From DASXZH01 sp036502005 (GTDB lineage Bacteria > Armatimonadota > Fimbriimonadia > Fimbriimonadales > Fimbriimonadaceae), in NCBI GenBank assembly GCA_036502005.1, contig DASXZH010000009.1:1-20692 (forward strand): DNA of 20,692 bases. Reading direction: 5' to 3'. Every line of letters begins with the position of its first letter. The stretch's first letter is position 1. The notes beneath the pieces are model-generated. The model was given only the letters and a program-made list of their open reading frames with translations. It searched no databases and was not told where the DNA came from. The position numbers and the translations under genes are program-made. This document shows, in pieces, positions 6,923-14,954 of the stretch.

Positions 6923-9244
6923 TTACTCGCTTGGCCTGACTTTGACCCCAGGCGGGGCAGCTTCCCTAAAGTTCAGCAAGCGGCAAAGCCGGTCGGCGAT
7001 CTTGTCGCCGCCGCCCTGCGGGTTCACGACCACGCACAGTCTTTCTTGGGCACGCGTGAGGGCGACGTACATCACGCGCCACTCTTCCTCGGTTTCCCGC
7101 TCTTGGCGCTCGTGGGCAAGCCACTCGTGAAACATAGAGGAGGTTTTGTCGAACTTGGTAGTGATCAGCCGCAGCGCCGGGTCTACTTCCACATCCTTGG
7201 AAGATCGAGAGAGTTTTTCATGGGTATCGGGAAGCACCACTATCGGAAACTCCAGCCCTTTACTCTTATGGATGGTCATGATCGAGACTTCGTCGGCTTC
7301 CTGGTCACCGGCAGGGGCATCGCCTTCTTTATGCCTAATAGCCTGGATTTCCCGGATGCGCTCGGCAAAATCTCGCGGGTTTGTTTCCGGCTCTTCGGCG
7401 GCTAACGAAAGAAGCTTTCGCACATTGGCCAGTTTCTGGGCCGCGTCCTCTCGGCGGGCCAGGTTTTCTAAGTAAGGCGATTTGGCAAAGAGCTCGCCAA
7501 TGATTTCCCAAGCCGAAAGGCGGTCGGCGTACCGCTGGGCCGGTTCAAACCAAGCCATAAACTGGGCTATCTTGCGGCTGTCATCTTCTGGTTTGGAATC
7601 GGAAAGAAACAAGAACTGGTTTCGCAACTGCTCGATAATCGGTTTCGACTGGGCCAGCAATACTAAGCTATCCAAAGAAATGCCCACAAACGGGCTGCGG
7701 AGCAACGCGGAGAGGGCAAAATCGTCATAGGGGTCGGTGAGAGCCTCCATGGCGTTGGCTACGTCTCGGACTTCAAGCCTTGTATAGAACTGTTCGGTGC
7801 CGCCGGAAATGCGGCTTGGCACGCCCAAGTCATCCAATTTCTTTGCCAGGGCGATCGCATATTGAGATTTGCGGACAAGAATCGCGATATCCCGCGCATC
7901 GCGGCCCTTGGCTTTCATCTCCCCAACCAGATCTCGAACCCATTCGGCGGTTTGGAAGGTGTCCTTTGCCTTTTGAATCCACAACTCCACCCCGTGGTAA
8001 ACAGATGGCGGGGAAGCCAGCATGGGCGTGTATTCGCCCTGCCAAAGCGCACCAAAAATGTGGTCCACAAAGCCAAGGATGCCGTCCGTAGAACGGTAGT
8101 TTAGGGAAAGTCTCGTTGGCTCCGAAGTCAGCATTTTTGAAGCGAACAGCTTCACATCGGCTTGGCGAAAACCATAGATCGATTGCTGGCGGTCACCCAC
8201 AAACATCTCAGTTTTCGGCTTCAACGCTGAAAGCAACTCATATTGGATCGGGTTCAGGTCCTGCGCTTCATCAATCAAAACGATGGGGTACTGATCGCGC
8301 AGCCGGTTTTGTGTAGAAATGGAGTTCTTAAGAAGCGCAACGGCAGAAGATTCTAGCGCCGTAAAGTCCATCTTCTGTAGCTTGCGCATTTTAGATTCGT
8401 AGCTTTGCCAAGCTTCGCAGGCGAGTTGCATGAGGCCGCACACGTCATTTGCCGCCTGCAAATCCGCTTCAACGGAAGGGCGGATATAGGCCGGTTTTCT
8501 CTTCTTAAGCTGCTTGTAGGCGTTGGTTAGCTTGATCGCAAAGCTGTCGTTTGAATGGTCGTTTGCGTAAACGATTTGAACTTGCGGATCAAGCGAAGCC
8601 AACAGTTTCTCCCTCCAGAGGGAGAGGAGAGCCACTGGATTTTGGTGGCATTTCATCAGTTCCGAAAGCGGAACTCCCGTTCCGCGCCAGCCATAAATGG
8701 CATCCCGAACGGCAGATTCCAACTTCGCATGTGGCGAAAACGACTCCCCAAACGTGCGTTTACCGGCCATCTTGGCCAGAAGCTCTTGAGCTTGTAACGC
8801 ATCTTCCGGTGGGTAGGCGAAGGCTTCTTGCAAAGCTTCTTCCATCAATCTGGCCGATTGGGCCTCGGACAGGATCTCGAACTCCGGATCAATCGCGGCG
8901 GCGATGGCGTTCTCTCGCAAGAGTCTTTCGCAAAAGCCGTGGATGGTTTGGATTGGTCCCGTCTCCGCAATCTGAGCTTGCTCGCCCATGTTGAGGGAAA
9001 CCAGCCGGTCCACAATTCGCCGTTTCATAACGGCGGCCGCTTTACGCGTGAAGGTGATAGCCAGAATCTGGTCGGCCCCGAAACCCTCTTCAACCACGTG
9101 CTTTAGGTATCGCTCAACAAGCACGCGCGTTTTGCCGGAGCCGGCAGCGGCGGAAACCACCAGGCTGGCGCTAGTAGAACCGATCGCGGCGAGCTGCTCG
9201 GGGCTAAGCTCGATCTTATCCGGGTTCGAAGTTACGACCGCCAA
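6923..9244 (-). CDS. addA: AddA-like UvrD/Rep-family helicase without nuclease domain
   Basis: All superfamily 1A helicase motifs are intact. Numbered from an alternative TTG at 9265 they are: Walker A AAAGSGKT (39-46), Ia ITFTRKAA (70-77), II LIDEAQD (330-336), III VGDRQQSIYGFRQAD (356-370), IV LNYRST (388-393), V MTIHKSKGLEFP (663-674), VI VMYVALTRAQERL (731-743). I prefer the TTG at 9244, which has GAGGAGG eight bases upstream and overlaps the end of addB by 29 bp; this gives 773 residues. The 9265 TTG has no ribosome binding site. True AddA has about 1200 residues and a C-terminal RecB-type nuclease; here the protein ends about 37 residues after motif VI. It probably works with the preceding AddB-like protein in double-strand-break processing. 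UvrD/PcrA is an alternative name, but pairing with an AddB-like gene favours AddA. Confidence 0.85.
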   Translation of the reverse strand: MAVVTSNPDKIELSPEQLAAIGSTSASLVVSAAAGSGKTRVLVERYLKHVVEEGFGADQILAITFTRKAAAVMKRRIVDRLVSLNMGEQAQIAETGPIQTIHGFCERLLRENAIAAAIDPEFEILSEAQSARLMEEALQEAFAYPPEDALQAQELLAKMAGKRTFGESFSPHAKLESAVRDAIYGWRGTGVPLSELMKCHQNPVALLSLWREKLLASLDPQVQIVYANDHSNDSFAIKLTNAYKQLKKRKPAYIRPSVEADLQAANDVCGLMQLACEAWQSYESKMRKLQKMDFTALESSAVALLKNSISTQNRLRDQYPIVLIDEAQDLNPIQYELLSALKPKTEMFVGDRQQSIYGFRQADVKLFASKMLTSEPTRLSLNYRSTDGILGFVDHIFGALWQGEYTPMLASPPSVYHGVELWIQKAKDTFQTAEWVRDLVGEMKAKGRDARDIAILVRKSQYAIALAKKLDDLGVPSRISGGTEQFYTRLEVRDVANAMEALTDPYDDFALSALLRSPFVGISLDSLVLLAQSKPIIEQLRNQFLFLSDSKPEDDSRKIAQFMAWFEPAQRYADRLSAWEIIGELFAKSPYLENLARREDAAQKLANVRKLLSLAAEEPETNPRDFAERIREIQAIRHKEGDAPAGDQEADEVSIMTIHKSKGLEFPIVVLPDTHEKLSRSSKDVEVDPALRLITTKFDKTSSMFHEWLAHERQERETEEEWRVMYVALTRAQERLCVVVNPQGGGDKIADRLCRLLNFREAAPPGVKVRPSE

Positions 9245-12116
9245 AGGGTTCTTCCTCCTCGCCAAACTCTATATGCCGACGGCATAATTCGCCGTATTCG
9301 CAGGTTCGGCAGTGGTCTCCTGGTTCTGCGTCGACTTCTGCATCTCTTATTCTTCTCAACGCTACTTGAATGTTTTTCGCGGTCGATCTGACAAGCTCTG
9401 CTTTGTCTTCCTGATCGATAACGGTCACCTTGAACCCAAGCGCCTGTTGGTTCTTAAAGGGCTCAGTTGGCCTTGGCATCAAAAACAGATTTCGTGAGCC
9501 GCTTGCGGAATCAATCTCCAGACCAACCTTATCCGAAGTTGCATTGGACAAAGCCAGAAGGTAGAGCCCGAACTCGAAGGCCTCTTTCTCCTTCAGCCGG
9601 TCCCACGGCCGATCCTCGCGTGTGATTCCGTCTTGCCATGGTTCAGCAGCCCTAAAGAGATGCAAGATCTTGTATCCATTCCGGATGGATAAGGCAGGCG
9701 CGTCGCCCTTAAGGTGGATATATCCATCGCCTGCTTTGAGTTTGCTGCGCAACTGGCCGTTCTCAAAACTGGGCTTATCTTGAATGCTGTCGCGGGGCCA
9801 GATCTCCCTAGAAGCAAACTCCCGCTCCAGCCATTCGTCTCGCAGCCGTTTCCCGCCTGCTCTGATAAGAGCCAGATCATGCTCTGCCGTATCTGCATAA
9901 AGCTTTGTTAGCTGGTTCTCAAGGGCCAAATCCAGGGCATTCTCAGCCGCCTCCTTGAATGGAAGGGAAGCCAAACCGGTTCTTGCGGGCAGCGCAAAAA
10001 GGTTATGCCATCGACTTCTTCTTCTATTAGGCGCTAGGTCCAGAGTTTCATGGGCCAAGAACCTGAAGGGACATTGTAAGACTTCGCTCAAATCGGATGG
10101 GGTCACGAAGCTGCGAGCCTTCCGGCTGACCGCTTCCTTTGCGTCTTCTCTCTCCAACACGTTAGGCAGAGGAGGCTCCGCCGCCGCTCGCAACGCAATG
10201 TGCAGCCGGGCGTCGGCATCTGCAAACGGCACTGAAGGGGTCAGTTCGCTGCGTGAGTGATTTATGAATTTGACATCGTGGTTAAGAGCTCGCTCCACTT
10301 CCACAAGATAGAAGGCCCGCACATTGTCGCGGTCGTCATCCGTTTCCGGGTAGCTGAAAACAATCCGTTTAGATGCCGCGCCGCAGATCCGGTAGAACTC
10401 GTCGCGTTCGGCCCTCGCACGGGCATGGGAGTTCGGCAAGGGCAATCGATCGGGAAACAGAGAAGACATTGTAAACCGATCCGCATCGGTAAGGATTGGG
10501 TCCTCCGAGCGTCGGCGTGGGAAAACGCCTTCCAGCATCCCCAATACGTAAACGCTCGACAGTTCCCCAAGCTCAAAAACGGAAGAAACAACTTGGATCG
10601 CCTCTGCTTCGGTGGGTGAAGAGACTTCCGCCGTTTCCCAAATTCTTCGGCAAGTGCGCACGAACTGAGCCATGCTCAAGCTCCTTTTCCCCTTCGTGCG
10701 ATCAATACTGGCGTATTGGGCAAGGCTTCTTCGGATGGCCGATTGCGCGTATCCGTCCCGAACGCTGGATTTTTCCGTACCTCGCAATGCCTCTTCGTGC
10801 CAGGGGTGTTGCCCAAACTCCTCCAGCCTTTCACACCATGTGCTTAGGGTTGCGGGATCGCGCAGGTAGTCCTTTCTCCACTCAAGCATCGGGGACAGCC
10901 ACGAGCCTTCTTCTTCATGCTCGGCCACCCAACTTTCCAGCACGGACCACTGATCTTGGCGCCGCATGTAAGCATCTTTTAAGGCCTGCTCGCAAGCTTC
11001 GCGCTGCTCGATTTCCAGCGCAAGATAGCTGCTGCGAAGCAGGCGATTCAGATTCCGAACGTCGTCCGAAACGCAGAACTCCAGAAAATCGAGGGTGAGC
11101 TTAGCAAAGCTGTTGGCGAGCAAAGGCCCACGGCTGGAACAGGAAAGTGGCAATTCAAAACGTTGGGCCACCGCCCTAAGCAAGGGTAAATACCCGTCGG
11201 GGTTTCGGCAATAGACAGCGATACTCGAAAGTTCGGCCCCATTTGCAATCTCGGCCAGGACCTCGCGCAGCGCCCATTCGCATTCGGCAAGCGCGTCGGG
11301 CGCGCTAACAATTGCGGCCTCCGGGCCACCTTCTACAAAAAGGCCATCGGCCATCGCCGTAAACAGATTGGATTGAAGCCGGTTCGCGGAGCCCTTAGTT
11401 TTCACCTTTCCGCCAATTTTTTTCATTGCCGCAGCGGCATCTTGGAACAGATCGCCGGCGGGTGCGTCAAAAATGAGGGTAATCGAAGCGCCTGCTTCGG
11501 CTACCCAGTTGATCCAATTAATTTGTGTTGGACTAATTTGGGAACCTGCGACTAATAACAGTCGTCCCAGGTCTGTGCTCTCTCCCGCCAGACCTACGCT
11601 GGCCGCTACCCGGTCGGCATTTCGCTCCCGAGCGATAGAGCGCAACGACTCGCCAACTTCCCTCTCCACAAACGCGAGCGACTTAATTTTGTTGGCTAAA
11701 TCTCCCTCCAGTTTCTCACTGGCGGAATCCAAAGAGTCGGCATCAAATCCCCAATCGCGCAAGTCTGAGAGAGCTTGCGCGACTTTGCGATGGGTGCCCG
11801 CGAACTGCGCGGCAGGGGCAAGAACAGAGTCTTCGGGCAGGTTAAAACACGCTTCCGAGGTTGCCGCTTCGATATGCCCGGCCTGGGCCAGCAGGAGCTT
11901 TTGGCCCTGCAATCGGGTGATAAACGAACCCACCACGTCGCCAAACGATTTCACAATCTCGGATTCGTCTTTGGTCAGCAACTTTAAAATCCGAAGATGC
12001 GAATCAGAAAAAGCGGTCACGATGCCGGGACCCTTTGCCAAGAACTCTTCAAACACGGGGGCTAAGTTCGCAGCACCAGGAACGACGGCAACCAGTTTGA
12101 TTTTTTCTTTAGGCAT
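9216..12116 (-). CDS. addB: AddB-like protein: Fe-S cysteines kept, nuclease and Walker A motifs lost
   Basis: This 966-residue protein resembles AddB in its C-terminal half: LGMLEGVFPRR (525-535), LPLPNS, then an iron-sulphur nuclease-type domain whose four cysteines are C682 (in QCPFRF), C936, C939 and C945 (Cx2C then Cx5C). The PD-(D/E)XK active site between them is not recognisable. The expected G-x-I-D appears as GDAP (804-807), and the D-x-K tripeptide as HLF (819-821) in GYKILHLFRA. The N-terminus (LVAVVPGAANLAPVF) lacks a GxGKS/T Walker A, as in RecC. The role would then be structural, binding DNA or scanning for sequence signals beside the AddA motor. It begins the operon and overlaps addA. 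The ATG at 12116 has no clear Shine-Dalgarno. Confidence 0.8.
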   Translation of the reverse strand: MPKEKIKLVAVVPGAANLAPVFEEFLAKGPGIVTAFSDSHLRILKLLTKDESEIVKSFGDVVGSFITRLQGQKLLLAQAGHIEAATSEACFNLPEDSVLAPAAQFAGTHRKVAQALSDLRDWGFDADSLDSASEKLEGDLANKIKSLAFVEREVGESLRSIARERNADRVAASVGLAGESTDLGRLLLVAGSQISPTQINWINWVAEAGASITLIFDAPAGDLFQDAAAAMKKIGGKVKTKGSANRLQSNLFTAMADGLFVEGGPEAAIVSAPDALAECEWALREVLAEIANGAELSSIAVYCRNPDGYLPLLRAVAQRFELPLSCSSRGPLLANSFAKLTLDFLEFCVSDDVRNLNRLLRSSYLALEIEQREACEQALKDAYMRRQDQWSVLESWVAEHEEEGSWLSPMLEWRKDYLRDPATLSTWCERLEEFGQHPWHEEALRGTEKSSVRDGYAQSAIRRSLAQYASIDRTKGKRSLSMAQFVRTCRRIWETAEVSSPTEAEAIQVVSSVFELGELSSVYVLGMLEGVFPRRRSEDPILTDADRFTMSSLFPDRLPLPNSHARARAERDEFYRICGAASKRIVFSYPETDDDRDNVRAFYLVEVERALNHDVKFINHSRSELTPSVPFADADARLHIALRAAAEPPLPNVLEREDAKEAVSRKARSFVTPSDLSEVLQCPFRFLAHETLDLAPNRRRSRWHNLFALPARTGLASLPFKEAAENALDLALENQLTKLYADTAEHDLALIRAGGKRLRDEWLEREFASREIWPRDSIQDKPSFENGQLRSKLKAGDGYIHLKGDAPALSIRNGYKILHLFRAAEPWQDGITREDRPWDRLKEKEAFEFGLYLLALSNATSDKVGLEIDSASGSRNLFLMPRPTEPFKNQQALGFKVTVIDQEDKAELVRSTAKNIQVALRRIRDAEVDAEPGDHCRTCEYGELCRRHIEFGEEEEPFGGRNFEPG

Positions 12117-12272
12117 TCGGCAATTGGGCCCAGAAGTGCAAACAACTTACGGGCGGGGGGCATCTAACAGACGAGGTATTGAATGCACCTTGTATCTACG
12201 AATTGTATCGCAGAGGTGGCTAGTTTGCCGACTTTAACGACGAGGCCGCCAAACGTCAGAATAAGAAGACCT

Positions 12273-12887
12273 ATGATTTCGACTCGGGAACGCGTCTGGA
12301 CCACGCCGCAAAAAATCATGGGCAATTTAATTCCGGCCCTCTTTGCCGTTCCATTTGCACTTTTCGGTCTTTGGTGGATGTCGTCCAAAGGGCAAATCAT
12401 GGGGCCCGGCTTTATCATTTTTGCCATTTCACCCATCGTTGGCTGGTTCGCCATGAACTTCTTTGGCCTCTATCAGAACCGGGCCATGAAGCGCTCGATC
12501 GCGAGGTTTTTGCGTGGAGTAAGGCCAAAAGTGTGCGAGCCGATGTATTTCGTTGGGATTGCCACTCCCAAATACGCATCGCTGTTGGATCCCCACGAGG
12601 ATATTGGATTCCTGATCCTTCATGATGATCGGCTTGAGTTCTTTGGCGACCATCTTAATCTTTCGCTCAATAGGAAAGATATTTCAAACGTGGATTACCG
12701 CATGAATCCACATTCCCTTGTAGGATTAGGCAGATGGATTGCCGTTGAAGGAATCATGGATAAGCACAGGGTTCGGCTTCAGATCGAACCACGCGAGAAG
12801 AGGACGCTGCTCGGCAATCTCATCTTCAGTAAGGTTGTTAAAGCTCACCTCAAATCCTGGGTAAATGAAAAGGAGTCCCGGGACTAG
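12273..12887 (+). CDS. Two-TM membrane protein with possible PH-like C-terminal domain
   Basis: The ATG at 12273 gives 204 residues. An upstream in-frame ATG at 12183 would add 30 residues that look non-conserved and basic, so I prefer the later one. Two hydrophobic segments (about 16-37 and 44-64) precede a soluble part of about 135 residues. Its strand-rich run (GFLILHDDRLEFFGDHLNLSL and then a closing helix near KVVKAHLKSWV) recalls bacterial PH or GRAM-like domains; this is a fold impression only. I do not recognise a named family. It is divergent from addB, with a 156-bp gap that probably holds both promoters, and convergent with flagellin. Confidence 0.7.
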   Translation: MISTRERVWTTPQKIMGNLIPALFAVPFALFGLWWMSSKGQIMGPGFIIFAISPIVGWFAMNFFGLYQNRAMKRSIARFLRGVRPKVCEPMYFVGIATPKYASLLDPHEDIGFLILHDDRLEFFGDHLNLSLNRKDISNVDYRMNPHSLVGLGRWIAVEGIMDKHRVRLQIEPREKRTLLGNLIFSKVVKAHLKSWVNEKESRD

Positions 12888-12898
12888 TCCGGAACCCC
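12872..12898. repeat. Hairpin overlapping a stop codon between convergent genes
   Basis: AGTCCCGGGACT (12874-12885) is a perfect 12-base palindrome, and GGACTAGTCC (12881-12890) overlaps it. A longer alternative pairs GGAGTCCCGG with CCGGAACCCC with two mismatches and a 7-base loop. It sits at the end of the membrane protein gene and 30 bp past the flagellin stop. No U-tract follows on either strand, so a classical intrinsic terminator is doubtful. Confidence 0.45.
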
Positions 12899-12928
12899 TC
12901 TGACGTACTTCGTTTCCGAAGGATATTC

Positions 12929-14368
12929 TTAACCGAGAAGCTTAAGGATAGCTTGCGGTGCGGCGTTCGCCTGAGCGAGAACCGATACACCAGCTTGCTC
13001 AAGGATCTGAAGCTTCGTGTAGTTTGTCATTTCAGATGCGACGTTTACGTCTTGGATGCTCGACAAGCTCGAAGTGATGTTCTGCTGAGCCGAGTTCAAA
13101 GACGCTGTCTGTGCCTGAAGAACGTTGGTTTGGAAGTTACCGATGTTGCCTTGGGCCGTTGAAACCTGATTGATGGCGGCGTCGATAACGTTAAGAGCGT
13201 TGGTAGCTCCTGTGGTTGTGGTCAAGTCGAGGTTTGCGAGCGAAAGGCCCGAAACCGCGCCGAGTCCCAACTGGCTGGAAGCGAAGTTGCCGATCGAAAG
13301 ACTGGCTGTGTCACCAGCGTTGCCACCGATCTGGAACTGAGCAGAACCAACCGAGAGCGAACCGGCTAGCTGAGCCGTCGAAGTTGCGTTTCCAGCAACT
13401 GTGAGGTTAATCGAGTTGCCGTCAGCGTCTTGAAGGTCCAAGGCACTGTTGCCATATTTACCACCGGTGAAGTTGACCGTAACAAGGGATGTACCATTGT
13501 TGATGGTGGCCGTTCCCTGGGCGTTAAGGCCGCTTGCGGTGGCGCTGCCCGCCGCCGTCTCAAGAACGCCTGTTGCGTCCGAAAGATTCACGGAGTTCGC
13601 GGAACCATAGTTGGTCTGGGTTAACGTTACCGCTCCGCCAGCCGAGAAGTTAGCGGTGACGCCAGTCTGACCCTGTGCGGCGTTGATTGCCTGAACAACC
13701 TGGCCGATGGTTTCATTGGCTGTGGTCGTGAAGGAAACACCGTTCAGAGTGAAGCTACCTGCGGAAACTACCGAAGCCGCCGCTCCAAATGTCTTCGAAG
13801 ACGCGATCTGTGCCTGAGTTGCCGCTTGAGTTACAACTACAGTCACGGCCGATGCCGTCGTGATAGCCGTTCCGTTAAACTGGCCGGTGAAAGAAACGGC
13901 GGAGAAGTCTGCCGCATTGGCGTTGCTGGCAGTTACGCCGGCGCTGCCGTCGAGGAGGTGCTTCGTACCAAAGGTGGTCGTCGAGGCAATTCGGTTGATT
14001 GACGAAACGATGGAGTTCAACTGTGCCTGGTTCGCTTGGATAGCGTTGCTGTCCAAAGTTGCACCGTTGCCAGAAGCAACTGCAAGTGTGCGAGCGCTGT
14101 TAAGAAGGTTGCCGACTTCGGTTAAAGCGCCGGCGGCCGTCTTGGAAAAGTTGATAGCGTCCTGGTTGTTCGACAAGGCCTGGTTGATACCGGAAAGCTG
14201 GGCGTTGAAATCCTGCGCACGAATATATCCTGCGGGGTTATCAGCAGCCGACGTGATTTGAAGACCGGTTGAAAGACGATTGGTCGATGCGCTTAATGCA
14301 TTACCCGTGTTATTAAGGTTTTGCAGTGCGGTAAGCGCGTCCGAGTTAGTGTTGATTCGAAATGACAT
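12929..14368 (-). CDS. fliC: Flagellin
   Basis: This 479-residue protein forms the flagellar filament. The N-terminal D0/D1 region is clear (FRINTNSDALTALQNLN, then NRLSTGLQITSAADNPAGY at about 31-49), as is the C-terminal D1/D0 region (NYTKLQILEQAGVSVLAQAN, then ILKLLG at the end). The central part (about 145-380) is the variable surface domain, rich in Ala, Thr, Ser and Asn and poor in charged residues. There is no signal peptide, as expected for export through the flagellar type III apparatus. The ATG follows GGAGG by five bases, an excellent ribosome binding site. No other flagellar gene is in the window. I could not find a sigma-28 promoter upstream. Confidence 0.95.
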   Translation of the reverse strand: MSFRINTNSDALTALQNLNNTGNALSASTNRLSTGLQITSAADNPAGYIRAQDFNAQLSGINQALSNNQDAINFSKTAAGALTEVGNLLNSARTLAVASGNGATLDSNAIQANQAQLNSIVSSINRIASTTTFGTKHLLDGSAGVTASNANAADFSAVSFTGQFNGTAITTASAVTVVVTQAATQAQIASSKTFGAAASVVSAGSFTLNGVSFTTTANETIGQVVQAINAAQGQTGVTANFSAGGAVTLTQTNYGSANSVNLSDATGVLETAAGSATASGLNAQGTATINNGTSLVTVNFTGGKYGNSALDLQDADGNSINLTVAGNATSTAQLAGSLSVGSAQFQIGGNAGDTASLSIGNFASSQLGLGAVSGLSLANLDLTTTTGATNALNVIDAAINQVSTAQGNIGNFQTNVLQAQTASLNSAQQNITSSLSSIQDVNVASEMTNYTKLQILEQAGVSVLAQANAAPQAILKLLG

Positions 14369-14373
14369 TCAAT

Positions 14374-14378
14374 CCTCC
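14374..14378 (-). promoter_or_regulatory. Strong Shine-Dalgarno of flagellin
   Basis: On the minus strand, GGAGG stands five bases before the flagellin ATG. Further GGA triplets in the leader (in GAGGAAAA and GAAGGACG) leave room for CsrA-type control, known for flagellin mRNAs in some bacteria; this is conjecture. Confidence 0.6.
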
Positions 14379-14459
14379 GTGATGACGTCTGAAGGTGAGC
14401 TCGTTCTTCGTTAAAAGTTCGCCAAACCCGTCCTTCGTGGAGGCTTTTTCCTCGCATTG

Positions 14460-14505
14460 GTGCGGGCTTGCCCCGCACGATTACCGGGCTTGCTAGAACC
14501 CGGTA
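14460..14505. repeat. Two tandem hairpins sharing GGGCTTGC
   Basis: GTGCGGG/CCCGCAC (14460-14478, 5-base loop) and TACCGGG/CCCGGTA (14482-14505, 10-base loop) are two strong seven-base stems. Both contain GGGCTTGC (14464-14471 and 14486-14493), 22 bp apart, as if one element were duplicated and then changed. They lie between the divergent flagellin and unknown genes and could be part of the flagellin leader on the minus strand. Confidence 0.6.
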
Positions 14506-14537
14506 GGAATGCCAGGCAGTTGCGATAAACTGGATAA

Positions 14538-14954
14538 ATGACGCTGAACGCCTTTGTCTCCGACAAGAAGAAACTGCTGTTTGAAGACCTTTCCGCTGGC
14601 CGCGCGCCTAGGGAGGGGGAGTATTCCGAAGCTATTCTAAAAGAGGGGCGAGTTAAAGAGAAACCTCAAATGGGAACCACCCGTTTTGAACCCAACGCGG
14701 TTATTTTGGAATACATCTACCCGGACAAACAAGGAAGTTCGGTGGTGCTTCCGGTAAAGATCGCCTCACCCGAGCGGATCCTCTTTATGCCGGTTCCAGG
14801 TTGGGTCGTGGAATCGATTTGGCAAGGCGAAATCGATGGCAGTTTCCACTTTGAAACGGAAGCGGCCACCATGCTGGCAGAGTTTGCCAAGATGCTGGAG
14901 GCCGAAGACAATCAAAAACTGTTCGGCCCGCGGCAGGCAACGCGCAGAGAGTAG
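14538..14954 (+). CDS. Unknown cytoplasmic protein
   Basis: I do not recognise this 138-residue protein. It has no signal peptide or membrane segment. The start is charged (SDKKKLLFEDLSAG), the middle is strand-rich (AVILEYIYPDKQGSSVVLPVKI, then ILFMPVPGWVVESIWQGEIDGSFHF), and a terminal helix follows (AATMLAEFAKMLEAE). The balanced composition and long open frame support a real gene. It is divergent from flagellin, and its stop codon directly abuts the argD stop on the other strand with no base between. No clear Shine-Dalgarno is seen before the ATG. Confidence 0.7.
   Translation: MTLNAFVSDKKKLLFEDLSAGRAPREGEYSEAILKEGRVKEKPQMGTTRFEPNAVILEYIYPDKQGSSVVLPVKIASPERILFMPVPGWVVESIWQGEIDGSFHFETEAATMLAEFAKMLEAEDNQKLFGPRQATRRE

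Noticed and set aside
6725..7405. Plus-strand open frame of 226 codons
   Set aside because: Antisense to the hydrolase start and addA C-terminus, which carry conserved motifs; a shadow frame without domains.
10496..11098. Plus-strand open frame of 200 codons
   Set aside because: Antisense to the middle of addB; Arg/Pro/Ser-rich shadow frame.
6053..12116. AddAB plus hydrolase as a new phage-defence island
   Set aside because: Nothing beside it points to defence: no other defence genes, integrase or tRNA junction, and the genes look like housekeeping recombination plus metabolism.
11473..12237. Plus-strand open frame of 254 codons
   Set aside because: Antisense to the addB N-terminus; Ser/Arg/Pro-rich shadow composition and no recognisable features.
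12872..12898. Bidirectional intrinsic terminator between the membrane protein and flagellin
   Set aside because: The hairpin is good, but no T-tract follows on either strand, so it is listed only as a hairpin.
14369..14537. Sigma-28 promoter for flagellin
   Set aside because: No TAAA-N15-GCCGATAA-like pair could be found on the minus strand.
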